DNA of 64,000 bases from Legionella gratiana (GCF_001467695.1 NZ_LNYE01000022.1:124001-188000), one strand, 5' to 3'. Shown: positions 1 through 10,438, numbered from the stretch's first letter. The notes: generated from the sequence alone by a model not told the origin. Numbers and translations are program-made.

Positions 1-963
1 AAATGCTTCATTGATTTCATAAAGATCGACATGGTTTTGTTTCCATGAGGCTTTATTCATAACTTTGCGCATCGCTTCGACTGGAGCCGTGGTAAACCAT
101 TCTGGTGCTTGTGAGTGGCTTGCATGAGCAATAATGCGTGCTATAGGTCTAATGCCTCGTTTTTCTGCTTGCCCTGCGCTCATTAGGATCACACTTGCTG
201 CACCATCAGAGATAGAGCTTGAATTAGCAGCGGTAACTGTTCCGTCAGCTTTAAAAGCGGGTTTTAACTGAGGAATTTTAGCAAGTTTTGCTGCATCAGG
301 GCCTTCATCAATACTTACAGTAATATCTCCTTTGCGTGTATTTATTGTTATTGGAGCAATCTCATCTTTGAATGCTCCATTTTCTATAGCTTTTAGCGCT
401 CGGTTCATAGAATGAGTAGCGAACTCATCCTGTTGTGCTCTACTAAAATGAAAATGGCTGGCTGTAGCTTCTGCAAAAACACCCATTAATTTTCCTCTAT
501 CGTAGGCATCTTCTAAGCCATCAAGGAACATATGATCTTTTAATTCACCATGTCCAAGACGGTATCCAGAACGTGCCTTACTCAATAGATAAGGCGCATT
601 ACTCATGCTTTCCATACCGCTGGCAAGAATAATATTTGCCGTACCTGCGCGAATTAAATCATGGGCTAACATAATTGCTTTCATTCCGGAACCACACATT
701 TTATTTACTGTAGTGGCTCCTGCGGCATTGGGTATTCCTGCTTTAATTGCTGCTTGCCGAGCTGGAGCTTGACCAATTCCGGCTTGTAACACACAACCAC
801 TAATTACTTCATCTATTTCTGTAGGATTAATCCCTGCTTGAGATAGTGCAGCCTGATGCGCGATTGCGCCTAGTTCTGGAGCTGAAAGTGTTGATAGGTT
901 CCCTAGCATTGCTCCCATAGGAGTCCTTTTTGCTGCAACGATTACAATGTCATTCTGTTCCAT
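1..963 (-). CDS. acetyl-CoA C-acyltransferase (thiolase), 3' end beyond window
   Basis: A thiolase-family enzyme that condenses or cleaves acyl-CoA thioesters (acetoacetyl-CoA/3-ketoacyl-CoA). The reading frame opens at ATG 963-961 and runs off the left edge, so about 320 residues are visible. The N-terminus carries IVIVAAKRTPMG, and the nucleophilic cysteine lies in NKMCGSGMKA near residue 90, the signature of degradative and biosynthetic thiolases. The visible part ends at YEINEAF, so the C-terminal His and second Cys motifs fall outside the window. It lies 12 bases downstream of the isovaleryl-CoA dehydrogenase gene and is probably cotranscribed with it, which suggests a role in leucine or fatty-acid breakdown. 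Which thiolase subclass (AtoB/PhaA or FadA-like) cannot be settled here. Confidence 0.9.
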   Translation of the reverse strand, partial: MEQNDIVIVAAKRTPMGAMLGNLSTLSAPELGAIAHQAALSQAGINPTEIDEVISGCVLQAGIGQAPARQAAIKAGIPNAAGATTVNKMCGSGMKAIMLAHDLIRAGTANIILASGMESMSNAPYLLSKARSGYRLGHGELKDHMFLDGLEDAYDRGKLMGVFAEATASHFHFSRAQQDEFATHSMNRALKAIENGAFKDEIAPITINTRKGDITVSIDEGPDAAKLAKIPQLKPAFKADGTVTAANSSSISDGAASVILMSAGQAEKRGIRPIARIIAHASHSQAPEWFTTAPVEAMRKVMNKASWKQNHVDLYEINEAF

Positions 964-975
964 TTTTACCCTTCC

Positions 976-2136
976 TTATGCTGTTTCTCTAAAAAGTTCT
1001 CGTCCAATAAGCATTCTTCTGATTTCGGAGGTACCAGCCCCTATTTCGTATAATTTTGCATCACGTAGTAAACGACCTGTTGGATATTCATTAATGTATC
1101 CATTTCCACCAAGAATTTGAATTGCTTGTAATGCCATTTGTGTTGCTCTTTCAGCTGTATATAAAATTACACTTGCGGCATCTTTGCGACTAACCCTACC
1201 TTGATCACACGCTTTAGCAATAGCATATAAGTACGCTCTTGATGCACTTAAATCAGTATACATATCGGCCAATTTACCTTGGATGAATTGAAACTCGCCT
1301 ATAGGGTGTTCAAACTGTTTTCGCTCATGAACATAGGGTAAAACAACATCCATACACGCTTGCATTATGCCTACTGGTCCTGCTGCAAGAATGGTACGTT
1401 CATAATCAAGACCGCTCATTAATACTTTAACGCCTTGATTGACTTCACCTAAAATCTGTTCTTCTGATACTTCACATTGTTCAAAAACAAGCTCACAAGT
1501 ATTCGAACCTCGCATTCCCAGTTTGTCTAATTTTTGGGCTGTTTTAAAACCAGGCATTCCTTTTTCGATGAGAAAAGCGGTGATTCCTTTACTTGCAGCT
1601 TGTTTGTCTGTCTTGGCATAAACTACTAAGACATCCGCATCAGGTCCATTAGTTATCCACATTTTTGTGCCGTTGAGAATATATTTGCTACCTGCTGGAC
1701 GAGCATGTAATTGCATACTGACTACGTCTGATCCTGAATTGGATTCACTCATAGCCAAAGCACCAATGTATTCCCCACTTATAAGTTTAGACAAATATTT
1801 TTGTTTTTGAGAATGATTTCCATTTAAATAAATTTGATTGACACATAAATTCGAATGAGCACCATAACTTAAGCCTACAGAAGCAGATGCACGGGAAATT
1901 TCCTCCATAGCAATAACATGGGCGAGATACCCCATATTGGCACCGCCATATTCTTCGCTAACCGTAATTCCTAACAAACCCATTTCACCCAATTTTCGCC
2001 ATAAGTGATGAGGAAAGGTATTTGTTTCGTCAATTTGAGCAGCAAGTGGTGCAATTTCAGCACGGGCAAATTGATAGACGCTATCGCGTAACATATCGTA
2101 AGTGTCACCGAGTTGATAGTTCGGTCCTGTATACAT
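976..2136 (-). CDS. ivd: isovaleryl-CoA dehydrogenase
   Basis: An acyl-CoA dehydrogenase that oxidises isovaleryl-CoA to 3-methylcrotonyl-CoA in leucine catabolism, passing electrons from FAD to ETF. At 386 residues it has normal family length. The flavin/substrate region [12 protein letters not shown] is near residues 127-137, MWITNG near 159-164, and the C-terminal FAD motif [14 protein letters not shown] near 340. The likely catalytic base is Glu246 in [10 protein letters not shown], the position used by isovaleryl-CoA dehydrogenases; short-chain enzymes usually carry it near residue 365 instead, which is why I choose IVD over butyryl-CoA dehydrogenase. The start has an AGGAAG ribosome site. 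A thiolase gene follows closely; the methylcrotonyl-CoA carboxylase genes expected nearby are not in view. Confidence 0.87.
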   Translation of the reverse strand: MYTGPNYQLGDTYDMLRDSVYQFARAEIAPLAAQIDETNTFPHHLWRKLGEMGLLGITVSEEYGGANMGYLAHVIAMEEISRASASVGLSYGAHSNLCVNQIYLNGNHSQKQKYLSKLISGEYIGALAMSESNSGSDVVSMQLHARPAGSKYILNGTKMWITNGPDADVLVVYAKTDKQAASKGITAFLIEKGMPGFKTAQKLDKLGMRGSNTCELVFEQCEVSEEQILGEVNQGVKVLMSGLDYERTILAAGPVGIMQACMDVVLPYVHERKQFEHPIGEFQFIQGKLADMYTDLSASRAYLYAIAKACDQGRVSRKDAASVILYTAERATQMALQAIQILGGNGYINEYPTGRLLRDAKLYEIGAGTSEIRRMLIGRELFRETA

Positions 2137-2159
2137 GATAGATGGCTTCCTGTTGTTTT

Positions 2160-2173
2160 TAACAAATTTGTTA
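2160..2173. promoter_or_regulatory. 14-bp perfect palindrome upstream of ivd (possible operator)
   Basis: TAACAAATTTGTTA is a perfect palindrome centred 30 bases before the isovaleryl-CoA dehydrogenase start. Its position fits a repressor site for the acyl-CoA/leucine catabolic genes. The regulator is unknown; short AT-rich palindromes also arise by chance. Confidence 0.35.
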
Positions 2174-2373
2174 GACTATACCCAATCGAATTGAAGTTGC
2201 AAATAAAATTTCAATATCAAGAAGAAAGATTTGAGAATCTCCTTTACCTGATTTAAAAAATCGCCTAATCTTAAGCCGAAAGTGACAGCGTGTTCCTTTC
2301 AATGTAGGCTGCGTAGAAGCAATTAGAGTTAATTTTGTAAGAGTTCAGGTTTATCTATTTAGGAGAGTCGTTC

Positions 2374-3057
2374 ATGCGCAAGTTAGTACTCTGGGGGCAT
2401 AATGTTGATGAGTATCGCGAGATGTTTGATTTGTCTCAAGAGGACATGAATTCCCGGATTTTAGAATATGGATGTGGCCCAAGTGCCGTAAACGCACAGC
2501 AATTTCAGGAATCGCATCAAGCAGTTAGTTGTGATCCTTTATTTGTGTTAGATAAAGATACTTTATCTTCTAAAGCAATAATGATTTTTGCCCAAATGGC
2601 TGATGAAGTGCGTAAAGAACAAGAGCGATTTGATTTTAGCCGTAATGGTAGTTTAGAGCAATTGCTTGAATATCGACAAGCAGGAATGAAAACATTCTTT
2701 GCAGATTATGAAAAAGGTAAGGTAGACGGGCGTTATTTTGGAGCAGCCGATTATCATTTGCCCTATTCTGATTTTTCTTTTGACTTTGCTTTAAGCGCAC
2801 ATTATTTATTTGCAGATTTAGAGGATCAAACGGTTGATTTTCATTTAAATGTAATTCGTGAATTAGCAAGAGTCGCTAAAGAAGTCCGAATTTTTCCTTT
2901 AAATGATATGGAAGGAAAGACTTCTGAATTTTTAGGTCCTGTGCTATTGCAACTGCAAAAACAGGGGTATGGCGTGGAAATTAGGGAAGTGGATTACCAT
3001 TTACACAAATCAGAAAATGCGATGCTTCGAGTTTGGGCCCAGAAATGTGATATTTAA
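2374..3057 (+). CDS. SAM-dependent methyltransferase-like protein
   Basis: A 227-residue soluble protein with a class I methyltransferase-like layout. Motif I reads RILEYGCGPSAVN near residues 28-40, followed by an acidic position (VSCDPLF) at the end of the second strand, and a post-motif segment YHLPYSDFSFDFALSAH near 125-141 that matches the motif III/IV region of these enzymes. The glycine motif is EYGCGPS rather than the usual DxGxGxG, so SAM binding is likely but not certain. The substrate is unknown. The gene has an AGGAGAG ribosome site, stands alone and is followed by a repeat-rich gap before pyrD. Confidence 0.6.
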   Translation: MRKLVLWGHNVDEYREMFDLSQEDMNSRILEYGCGPSAVNAQQFQESHQAVSCDPLFVLDKDTLSSKAIMIFAQMADEVRKEQERFDFSRNGSLEQLLEYRQAGMKTFFADYEKGKVDGRYFGAADYHLPYSDFSFDFALSAHYLFADLEDQTVDFHLNVIRELARVAKEVRIFPLNDMEGKTSEFLGPVLLQLQKQGYGVEIREVDYHLHKSENAMLRVWAQKCDI

Positions 3058-3062
3058 TTAAC

Positions 3063-3178
3063 GTGAGTTCGATACAAAAGGCATGGAAATATCCTTTGAT
3101 ATCGCTAAACGAACATAATCCAGTTTAATAAAATCAGTTCGACCTAAAAAATAAATGTTTATTTTTATGTCGAACCCC
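3063..3178. repeat. double-hairpin intergenic repeat (GTGAGTTCGA family)
   Basis: The gap between the methyltransferase-like gene and pyrD holds two hairpins. The first pairs GATACAAAAGG (3071-3081) with CCTTTGATATC (3093-3103), flanked by GTTCG and CGAAC. The second pairs GTTCGAC (3137-3143) plus an A-rich tract with a T-rich tract plus GTCGAAC (3169-3175). It begins with GTGAGTTCGATA right after a stop codon, like the copies at 16164 and 43761. Confidence 0.6.
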
Positions 3179-3197
3179 CCAGGCTACAGGATTTTCT

Positions 3198-4208
3198 ATG
3201 TATTCAATTTTACGTCCTTTACTTTTTAGTATGGATGCAGAAAAAGTTCATGCTTTGAGTTTGTCCGCTTTACACTACCTACCTAAATTTTGTTTTAAGC
3301 AAGCAGGGCATCATCCTGTACGGGCTTTAGGGCTTCAGTTTCCTAATATTGTCGGTTTAGCTGCAGGACTGGATAAGAATGGCGAGCATTTAGATGCATT
3401 AGCTAAGCTTGGTTTTGCCTTTATTGAACTAGGAACCGTAACACCAAAACCACAAGTAGGTAATCCTAAACCACGTCTATTTCGTTTACCAGAAGCTCAA
3501 GCAATTATTAATCGTATGGGCTTTAACAATCAAGGAGTTGATGCTTTAGTTGCTCATGTAAAAAAAGCACGTTATAAAGGAATCTTAGGTATTAATATTG
3601 GCAAGAATAAAGATACATCATTGGACTGTGCTGCGGATGATTACATTTATTGTTTTAATAAAGTTTATGAACATGCTTCCTATGTAACTATTAACATTTC
3701 CTCCCCGAATACCCCAGATTTACGCCAATTGCAGCAAAAGGAATATTTTGCTCATTTATTGTCAAAAATTCGAACTGAACAAATTAAGTTAGCTGATCAA
3801 TTTCAACGCCATGTTCCTCTTGTTGTTAAAATATCACCAGACGAAAATGCAGAAACGCTAAAACAAATGACTGAAGTGATTTTGAATTTTGGTATAGAAG
3901 GGATTATTGCGACAAATACAACATGTTCGCGTAAGGGTGTTGAGCATTTGCTTTTAGCAAAGGAGTCAGGAGGGCTAAGCGGCAAACCTCTTTGGAATTT
4001 ATCAACTCAGTGTCTGCAGTTGCTGAAACAATATGTAGGTGATGATGTGACTTTGATTGGAGTAGGGGGCATCGATAGTTGTGCTAGCGCTCGATCAAAA
4101 TTGAATGCAGGGGCTTCATTAATACAAGTATATAGCGGTCTGATTTATAAAGGACCAAGGTTAGTCCATGAGTTAGCAAACGGATTATCTACAAAGGATG
4201 AACTGTAA
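3198..4208 (+). CDS. pyrD: dihydroorotate dehydrogenase (quinone), class 2
   Basis: Oxidises dihydroorotate to orotate in pyrimidine synthesis, reducing membrane quinone through FMN. Its 336 residues match class 2 enzymes, which carry an N-terminal helical extension that docks to the membrane (residues 1-40, [16 protein letters not shown]). The FMN loop [16 protein letters not shown] is near residues 54-69, and the catalytic serine lies in [16 protein letters not shown] near 170-185, serine being the class 2 base. IATNTTCSR and LIGVGGIDS complete the barrel phosphate and flavin sites. No other pyr genes are adjacent, which is normal for pyrD. Confidence 0.96.
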   Translation: MYSILRPLLFSMDAEKVHALSLSALHYLPKFCFKQAGHHPVRALGLQFPNIVGLAAGLDKNGEHLDALAKLGFAFIELGTVTPKPQVGNPKPRLFRLPEAQAIINRMGFNNQGVDALVAHVKKARYKGILGINIGKNKDTSLDCAADDYIYCFNKVYEHASYVTINISSPNTPDLRQLQQKEYFAHLLSKIRTEQIKLADQFQRHVPLVVKISPDENAETLKQMTEVILNFGIEGIIATNTTCSRKGVEHLLLAKESGGLSGKPLWNLSTQCLQLLKQYVGDDVTLIGVGGIDSCASARSKLNAGASLIQVYSGLIYKGPRLVHELANGLSTKDEL

Positions 4209-4279
4209 AGCATGACAGAATCCGAATTTATTTTGAATTTCAAGTTCCTATGTTTACTCAGGTCACAGGGGCGCGGCTA

Positions 4280-5062
4280 ATGAAATGTATTACTAAAAAT
4301 CTGGCGGCACAAATGGAGTCTTGTATCAAGCAAACTCACATTGAGGTTACTAAGCAGTATCCACAAGGAAAAATATTGGAAATTAACGGAGGTGCTGCTT
4401 GTTTTTCTGGCTTTGATTCTTATTTATCACAAGTAGTTGGATGGGGCTTTAATACTTCATTAAAACAATTTAAAACTGAAATTGAATGCATTGAGCATTT
4501 TTATAGAAACCTAAATCATTCACGGGTAGATATTGAGTTATGCCCTTTTGTAGGAAATGAACTTGCTGTTTTTTTAAGTCAACGTGGTTATTGTATTAGT
4601 GAATTAAATAATGTGTCTGCCTTGGATTTAAAAACATATCAACCTGCCGATTTTGATAAAAACGCATTGATGATCAAGGAGATAGAATCGGATGAAATCA
4701 GTGAATGGGCTGCTCAAGTAGCATTAGGTTTTGGTGCTCCTGAAGCTCAAGATCAATTTATTCATTATGCTCAATCTACAGGAGTCAGCGTTTTTGCGGC
4801 TTATGATAATGAAGTAATTGTAGCCGGAGCTACAATTGCTATACATGGTGATTTTTGTGATTTAGGAGTTACAAGTACTTTACCTGGATATCGGGGTAAA
4901 GGACTACAAAAAAAATTATTGCTGGCGCGTTTAAATTTTGCGAAACAACATCATTTAGCTTGGGCCACAGTAACTACTGAGCCAGGAAGTATTTCTGATG
5001 AGAATGTGCAAAAAATAGGTTTTCATTGTGCTTACACACGAATTAAGATGACTTTAGAATAG
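4280..5062 (+). CDS. GNAT-family N-acetyltransferase
   Basis: A 260-residue protein whose C-terminal half is a GNAT fold. The acetyl-CoA loop is visible as TLPGYRGKGLQKKLLLARL (around residues 210-228 from this start), preceded by the strand DLGVTST. The N-terminal half (LEINGGAACFSGFDSYLSQVVGWGF) is typical of GNAT proteins that carry a degenerate first domain. An in-frame ATG lies at 4250, but the one at 4280 has AGGGG eight bases ahead, so I prefer it. The acceptor substrate is unknown. The gene starts 71 bases after pyrD and may be read from the same transcript. Confidence 0.75.
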   Translation: MKCITKNLAAQMESCIKQTHIEVTKQYPQGKILEINGGAACFSGFDSYLSQVVGWGFNTSLKQFKTEIECIEHFYRNLNHSRVDIELCPFVGNELAVFLSQRGYCISELNNVSALDLKTYQPADFDKNALMIKEIESDEISEWAAQVALGFGAPEAQDQFIHYAQSTGVSVFAAYDNEVIVAGATIAIHGDFCDLGVTSTLPGYRGKGLQKKLLLARLNFAKQHHLAWATVTTEPGSISDENVQKIGFHCAYTRIKMTLE

Positions 5063-5071
5063 GCTTCGTTC

Positions 5072-5192
5072 CAAACTCTACTGCAGTGGAGAATCGCTTT
5101 GTCGATACGGTGCTCGAATCTTGTACTGGCTTGTGTACACTCCGGTTCTGTGCTCTGTTTCTCCTCGTACTTGCCTCACTACAGCGAGTTTG
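5072..5192. repeat. 121-bp imperfect palindromic intergenic repeat
   Basis: CAAACTC at 5072-5078 is mirrored by GAGTTTG at 5186-5192, and the flanking bases (CTGCAGTGGAG against CCTCACTACAGC) continue the pairing imperfectly. It fills most of the gap between the GNAT gene and msbA, with no reading frame inside. Size and build resemble the element at 8981-9097. Probably a dispersed, MITE-like repeat; family membership needs a genome search. Confidence 0.45.
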
Positions 5193-5275
5193 AAAAGAAG
5201 TCTAATGAACCAAGCATTAGCACTTCGAAGTAATAACAGTTACAATAGTTCCATTTTTCGGTTGAACTATAATTC

Positions 5276-7042
5276 ATGAAAAAGAAACCCACTGTTAAAA
5301 CCAGTATTTTATACAAACGTCTACTCACTTATGTAAAACCGTTTTGGCCAATACTGGCATTAGGTGTTTTCGCCAATATGTTGTACTCCCTGATTGATGC
5401 TGGGTTTACTTACATGATGCGTCCCTTTTTTGACAAGAGTTTTATTAATGTCGATATGGATTTCATTAAGAAAATCCCTTATATCGTATTGATAGGGATT
5501 ACTTTGAGAGGTCTAGTTAGCTCTTTAGGTAGTTATTGTATGACCTGGGTTGCTCGATCAGTGGTTAAGGTATTAAGAGAAAAAGTATTTAATCATATTC
5601 TTCGTTTACCTGCTGATTTTTATGACCAAGCGACTTCAGGGCAAATGCTTTCCAAAATCCTTTATGATGTGGAACAAGTTGCTCAAGTGAGTGCAGATGC
5701 TTTAACCGATATTGTCCAAAATATCTGTTTAATTGTTGGTTTTCTTACCGTAATGTTTGTTATTTGCTGGCAATTATCACTCATGTTTCTCTTAACCATT
5801 CCTTTTGTGGGCTTCATTGTTAATTTCACGAATAAACGAGTAAGACGAATTAGTCATAAAGTACAAAAAACAATGGGTGAAGTTACTGAGATTGCTAGTG
5901 AAGCTATTGAAGGATATAAAGTGGTGCGAATTTTTGGTGGTATTGCTTATGAATCAGAAAAATTTAGTAGAGCTATAGAACACTCGCGCCAAAATGATAT
6001 GAAGGTGGCAGCAAGCAAGGCACTTAATGTTTCGGGGGTACAAATTGTCATTGCTATTGGTATTGCTGCAATCATTGCAGCGGCAATTCAATTATCTACG
6101 GTAGTTGTTGTTTCCGCAGGTTCTTTTTTAGCAATTATTGCTGCGATGATACAATTGATAAAACCTATGAAAACATTAACAACGCTCAATGCGGTGATCC
6201 AAAAAGGTTTGGCAGGCGCCGAAAGTGTTTTCAATATGCTCGATGTATCAATCGAGCAGGAACAAGGCATTATTTTGCCACAACGAGTGCGTGGTGAGTT
6301 GGCGTTTCAGCAAGTATCTTATGCATACAGACAAGGTGAGAATGTATTGCACGATGTGAGCTTTAGCGTTGAAGCAGGAAAAACTGTTGCTTTAGTAGGT
6401 CATTCTGGAAGTGGTAAGACCACTATAGCCAGTTTAATCCCTCGTTTTTATGAAGTAACCGAAGGTCTAATTACTTTAGATAACATCCCCATCAATCAAA
6501 TCAGTTTGTCGAGTTTGCGAGAGCAAATGGCCTTGGTGAGTCAAAATGTGACTCTTTTTAATGATACTTTAGCTAATAATATCGCTTATGGTCGTTCAGA
6601 TATAAGCCGTCAACAAATTATGCATGCTGCTAAGCTCGCTTTTGCCGATGAGTTCATTAACCGATTGCCTGAAGGTTATGATACTCGTGTGGGTGAAAAT
6701 GGTGTGTTGCTTTCTGGGGGGCAGCGACAAAGAATTGCGATTGCGCGTGCTATTTTGAAGAATGCACCCATTTTAATTCTTGATGAAGCAACATCAGCTT
6801 TGGACAGTGAGTCAGAACGATACATACAAATTGCTTTAGAAGAGGTCATGAAAAACCGAACTACTCTCGTTATTGCTCACCGTTTATCGACAATAAAACA
6901 TGCAGATAAAATCATCGTGATGCAACATGGATGTATTGTAGAGCAAGGAACTCATCAAGAATTGCTTGATAAGCAAGGGCATTACGCTCAGCTTCAGGGA
7001 ATGCAACATACGAGTCTTGTTCAAGAGGAAGTTATAGCTTGA
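5276..7042 (+). CDS. msbA: lipid A export permease/ATP-binding protein MsbA
   Basis: A half-size ABC exporter that flips core-lipid A across the inner membrane. The 588 residues comprise six membrane helices (residues about 20-320) and a C-terminal ATPase. Walker A is [18 protein letters not shown] near 376-393, the signature is [15 protein letters not shown] near 481-495, and Walker B is [16 protein letters not shown] near 500-515, with the switch His in VIAHRLSTI. Its stop codon overlaps the lpxK start by one base (TGATG), so the two lipid A genes are translationally coupled. That pairing is the classic msbA-lpxK order and supports MsbA over other ABC exporters. Confidence 0.95.
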   Translation: MKKKPTVKTSILYKRLLTYVKPFWPILALGVFANMLYSLIDAGFTYMMRPFFDKSFINVDMDFIKKIPYIVLIGITLRGLVSSLGSYCMTWVARSVVKVLREKVFNHILRLPADFYDQATSGQMLSKILYDVEQVAQVSADALTDIVQNICLIVGFLTVMFVICWQLSLMFLLTIPFVGFIVNFTNKRVRRISHKVQKTMGEVTEIASEAIEGYKVVRIFGGIAYESEKFSRAIEHSRQNDMKVAASKALNVSGVQIVIAIGIAAIIAAAIQLSTVVVVSAGSFLAIIAAMIQLIKPMKTLTTLNAVIQKGLAGAESVFNMLDVSIEQEQGIILPQRVRGELAFQQVSYAYRQGENVLHDVSFSVEAGKTVALVGHSGSGKTTIASLIPRFYEVTEGLITLDNIPINQISLSSLREQMALVSQNVTLFNDTLANNIAYGRSDISRQQIMHAAKLAFADEFINRLPEGYDTRVGENGVLLSGGQRQRIAIARAILKNAPILILDEATSALDSESERYIQIALEEVMKNRTTLVIAHRLSTIKHADKIIVMQHGCIVEQGTHQELLDKQGHYAQLQGMQHTSLVQEEVIA

Positions 7043-8013
7043 TGCGTTCATTTTTAGATAAGTTATGGTATGGAGAACATCCCTTACGATGGTTATTACG
7101 CCCATTGGCTTGGGGGTATCAAGTTGCAGTTTCAGTCAGACGTTATTTTTTGCAGCGTTTTTTTCAAATCAATTATCCCGTTCCTCTTATTATTGTGGGG
7201 AATATTACCGTTGGTGGGGTAGGTAAAACTCCTTTAGTGATTGAATTGGCTAAGAGAATACAACAGAAAGGATTAAGGGTTGGTATTGTGAGTCGTGGGT
7301 ATGGTGCGGCAGTAAAGCAATTTCCTTATGAAGTCCAACTTAATGACTCTCCTTTCAAAGTTGGTGATGAGCCCTTATTATTGGCACAAAAAGCTAAGTG
7401 TCCTGTAGTGATTGCGCCAAAACGAACGCAAGCAGTACGTTATCTCTTGAAAAAGTATCAGAGTGACATCATTATTAGTGATGATGGATTACAGCATTAT
7501 CATATGGGGAGATCTATTGAAATTGCTGTGATTGATGGTACACGCGGCTTGGGAAACGGGCTTTGTTTGCCAGCCGGACCGTTAAGAGAAACAGCCTCCC
7601 GTTTAAAGCAAGTTGATTTTATTGTGGTGAATGAAGGTACTTGGGAAAACGCGTATTCTATGACCCTAAAACCTGGGAAAATTAAAAATTTAAATACTGA
7701 AGAAGAGATTATCCCCGATACTGTAAATGGAACTTGGGCGGCAGTTGCTGGAATTGGTAATCCGCAACGTTTTTATTCCACTTTGCGGCAATTGGGGATA
7801 AAATTCAATACCTGTTCTTATCCTGATCATTATCAGTTTAAGCCAGAAGATTTGGATTATGTAGAATCACTTATTATTATGACGGAAAAAGATGCAGTAA
7901 AATGTCGATTATTTAGTTCAGACAGAATGCATTATTTACCGGTAGATGCTGTATTGGATGATGCATTTTGGGACGCATTGTGGTTACATCAACAGTTAAA
8001 AGGTTATTGCTGA
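7042..8013 (+). CDS. lpxK: tetraacyldisaccharide 4'-kinase
   Basis: Phosphorylates the 4' position of tetraacyldisaccharide 1-phosphate to give lipid IVA at the inner membrane. The 323 residues match the family. An N-terminal helix-rich segment ([20 protein letters not shown]) is followed by the P-loop [20 protein letters not shown] near 53-72, then VSRGYGA, a DEP motif (VGDEPLLLA) and ISDDGLQHY, all LpxK hallmarks. The ATG at 7042 shares a base with the msbA stop; a TTG three bases earlier is a weaker choice. The next gene begins two bases after its stop. Confidence 0.95.
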   Translation: MRSFLDKLWYGEHPLRWLLRPLAWGYQVAVSVRRYFLQRFFQINYPVPLIIVGNITVGGVGKTPLVIELAKRIQQKGLRVGIVSRGYGAAVKQFPYEVQLNDSPFKVGDEPLLLAQKAKCPVVIAPKRTQAVRYLLKKYQSDIIISDDGLQHYHMGRSIEIAVIDGTRGLGNGLCLPAGPLRETASRLKQVDFIVVNEGTWENAYSMTLKPGKIKNLNTEEEIIPDTVNGTWAAVAGIGNPQRFYSTLRQLGIKFNTCSYPDHYQFKPEDLDYVESLIIMTEKDAVKCRLFSSDRMHYLPVDAVLDDAFWDALWLHQQLKGYC

Positions 8014-8015
8014 TT

Positions 8016-8960
8016 ATGTTTGCTTGGATTCGCTGTTTTCTATTTTTAATCATATTCCACACTAGTACTGGATTGTTTGCGACTGAAACCGAAAAAACGT
8101 TGCAACCACAACAACAATCTATTGATCCCATGATAGGCAGTTGGACTTTTTCCGGAATGGTAAAAAATGAAAGCGGGGATAAATACGGTTATTTTTTTGA
8201 AATGCAGCGTCAAGGTATCGATTTTTATGCTAAAGCTGCTTTGATTGATGGACAAACAAATGAGCTTGTATTTTTTTATGAAAGAAAAGAAAAAATAGAG
8301 CAACCAACATCTTTGGATTGGCATGTAGGCGATTCGTTTATGCGTTACAATCCTATTAATGACAGTTGGATTTTTGGAGTTATGGAAACAGACAAGAAAG
8401 GCTTTAATTTTAAAGTGGATATGTTGAAGCAAGCAAACCATAATGAAACTTTAGCTTTGCGTCCTGGAATTCAATTACAAGCAGTGCAAACGAGTCAACT
8501 CAATGGACATTTACGTATCGATGATAAAGAGCAATTTGTTACAGGGAATAAGACTTGGTTTGGCAAATTAATATTAAGCAATGATCAAAAAGACTCACAT
8601 AAAATAAACACTACATTTTGTCATTTAAATGATGATAATGGTTTTTATTCAGCAAATCTCAAAGAAAAAGATGCAACAAGTGCTGCTGTTGCTGGATGGC
8701 TTGATCCTTTGGGTAATAAAGTAAAAATGTCGCAATTTATTTCAATAAAATCATTAGATCATGATCAGTGCATGCTTAGAGTTAATTATCCTAAGTTAAA
8801 TTTAAAATTAACAAACACCTTGAAAGATAAGAATCAATTAAATTCTATTGCAGGTTTTTCTAAAGAAAGTAAAGGTGCCTTTTGTGTTGTTATGCAACAA
8901 TCATTCAGTCAAAATAAAAGGGTAGCGCAGAATATTTTAGAGGTTAAGCTCAATGCGTAG
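8016..8960 (+). CDS. exported protein of unknown function
   Basis: A 314-residue protein I do not recognise. Starting at the ATG two bases after lpxK, it opens with MFAWIRCFLFLIIFHTSTGLF, a clear Sec signal peptide with likely cleavage near residues 20-24. The mature part is mainly beta-prone with repeated short strands (PMIGSWTFSGMVKNESGD, LDWHVGDSFMRYNP). There is no lipobox and no obvious enzyme motif; three cysteines lie in the C-terminal half. Tight spacing makes it the third gene of an msbA-lpxK unit, so an envelope role is plausible. A longer frame from 7968 would overlap lpxK heavily and lose the signal peptide, so I reject that start. Confidence 0.65.
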   Translation: MFAWIRCFLFLIIFHTSTGLFATETEKTLQPQQQSIDPMIGSWTFSGMVKNESGDKYGYFFEMQRQGIDFYAKAALIDGQTNELVFFYERKEKIEQPTSLDWHVGDSFMRYNPINDSWIFGVMETDKKGFNFKVDMLKQANHNETLALRPGIQLQAVQTSQLNGHLRIDDKEQFVTGNKTWFGKLILSNDQKDSHKINTTFCHLNDDNGFYSANLKEKDATSAAVAGWLDPLGNKVKMSQFISIKSLDHDQCMLRVNYPKLNLKLTNTLKDKNQLNSIAGFSKESKGAFCVVMQQSFSQNKRVAQNILEVKLNA

Positions 8961-8980
8961 TCATTAAGTCACTAATATAA

Positions 8981-9097
8981 GCACCACCCACTAAGTTTTA
9001 TACTGCGTTGCAAACTCACTCGGCTTCAGTCATTTATTTTATGTAAACTCCTCCACCTCGTTCATTTGCGCCTTATCTAGAACCTAGTGGGTGGTGC
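8981..9097. repeat. 117-bp element with 17-bp terminal inverted repeats
   Basis: GCACCACCCACTAAGTT (8981-8997) is repeated in inverse as AACCTAGTGGGTGGTGC (9081-9097), 16 of 17 positions matching. The interior pairs weakly too (GCGTTGCAAACTCAC against GTTCATTTGCGCC), so the whole unit can fold as one long imperfect hairpin. It lies between convergent genes and its right end touches the MFS stop codon. Likely a MITE-like or dispersed palindromic repeat that also ends transcription. Confidence 0.6.
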
Positions 9098-10326
9098 TAT
9101 GGCTGCTTATCTGGAAGAAATTGTGACAATACGCTCGCCAAAATTAATGCTGCGGGAATAATTAAAAGAGTAAGTTGATAATCATTTAGAGTATGAAGAT
9201 GGGTGTTTTTCTTGAACTGATCCAACAAATAACCGACCAATGGTTGTAACAAAGGAGCGCTCAACATTGCTAGAGTATTGGTAAAGCCTGTGCATGCTGA
9301 GAGTGATTCCGGGGGGGCTAATTCATTTGCAATCGTAAACGCAAGCATATAAGCGCCACAGCAAAGCCCAATAAGAAAGAGTAAGATACCCATTATGACT
9401 GCATTGTGTATGGGCAAATACAGCATAAGAAGAAATAAAATAGCGGTTGATAAACATGAAATATGGATTAATGGCTTGCGCTTAGGTAAATACATAGAGA
9501 GCCAACCATAAATCGGGCAACTTAAGCCCGCACCAAACAAAACTATAGAAGTCAGAATACTTGCTGTTTCTAGAGTACATTCTAATTTCAATTGCAGAAA
9601 AGGAACAGCCCACATCGCAGCAAAAACAGTAATAACCGAAAACTCTAAACCAACGAATAATCCATTCATCCAGACGAGTTTATTTTTTAGCATCAATAAA
9701 AGATGTACTTTGTATTGAGCATGATTATTGATAATGGGTTTATTACTAGGAATATAATTCCAGCATAGGGCTGAGATCAACAGTCCTATAACTCCTGCAC
9801 CAGCAATAAAGTTTTGCCAGCTAATGTGGTTAATGAGGGATCCCATTCCAATCATACCGAATACAGTAACGGTAAAACCTAAAGTTTCAGACAATCCAAT
9901 CATAAAAGCGTATTGTCTTAATGGATAATGTTGTCGTAAAACGCGGGTTACGCCAACAAATGCAAATGCAGAACCTCCACCAATGATTAAGCGGCCTAAA
10001 AATAATGTAATTAAGCTATGCCCTGTAGAGAATAGAAAACATCCTACAGCACAGAGTAGAGCATTTAGTGATAATAGAATACGCGTATTATAACGGTCAA
10101 AAAGAAGACCAACAGGGATTTGCATGGTAGTGTATACATAATAAAAAGCACTGCTCAAAAGACCGGCAGTCAATGCTGTGAGTTTTTGCTCATGCATTAT
10201 TGCGCCAATAACGATTCCTGAAGATAATTGCAAAAAGAATTGGAATAATAAAAAAAATACACCGATCAACCAAATAATGGTTCTGGAGGTACTCGAAGTG
10301 GGTGTTGTTAAAGGCAATGAATTCAT
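9097..10326 (-). CDS. MFS transporter
   Basis: A 409-residue major facilitator superfamily permease with about 12 hydrophobic helices. After the first helix (IIWLIGVFFLLFQFFLQLSSGIV in part) comes the loop 2-3 signature as PVGLLFDRYNTRI near residues 67-79, a variant of the GxLaDrxGrr motif, and GRLIIGGGSAFAFVG in helix 4. The ATG at 10326 is chosen over an upstream TTG at 10413 because the added residues are not membrane-like. It lies about 110 bases downstream of the adenosylhomocysteinase-like gene on the same strand. Legionella carry many such MFS carriers for amino acids or nucleosides; the substrate here cannot be read from the sequence. Confidence 0.85.
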   Translation of the reverse strand: MNSLPLTTPTSSTSRTIIWLIGVFFLLFQFFLQLSSGIVIGAIMHEQKLTALTAGLLSSAFYYVYTTMQIPVGLLFDRYNTRILLSLNALLCAVGCFLFSTGHSLITLFLGRLIIGGGSAFAFVGVTRVLRQHYPLRQYAFMIGLSETLGFTVTVFGMIGMGSLINHISWQNFIAGAGVIGLLISALCWNYIPSNKPIINNHAQYKVHLLLMLKNKLVWMNGLFVGLEFSVITVFAAMWAVPFLQLKLECTLETASILTSIVLFGAGLSCPIYGWLSMYLPKRKPLIHISCLSTAILFLLMLYLPIHNAVIMGILLFLIGLCCGAYMLAFTIANELAPPESLSACTGFTNTLAMLSAPLLQPLVGYLLDQFKKNTHLHTLNDYQLTLLIIPAALILASVLSQFLPDKQP

Positions 10327-10438
10327 TGATTTTATTTTATCAGAAATGATGGAAAATATACAGTAAGAAGAGAAAAAGTTAAATGAGTGGCATGGATCTT
10401 TGATGCAGCGCAAATCAACAAATCGCTAAATCTCGTGA

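Noticed and set aside
7968..8960. Longer frame for the exported protein, starting inside lpxK
   Set aside because: It would overlap lpxK by 46 bases and put a polar stretch before the signal peptide; ATG 8016 is the better start.
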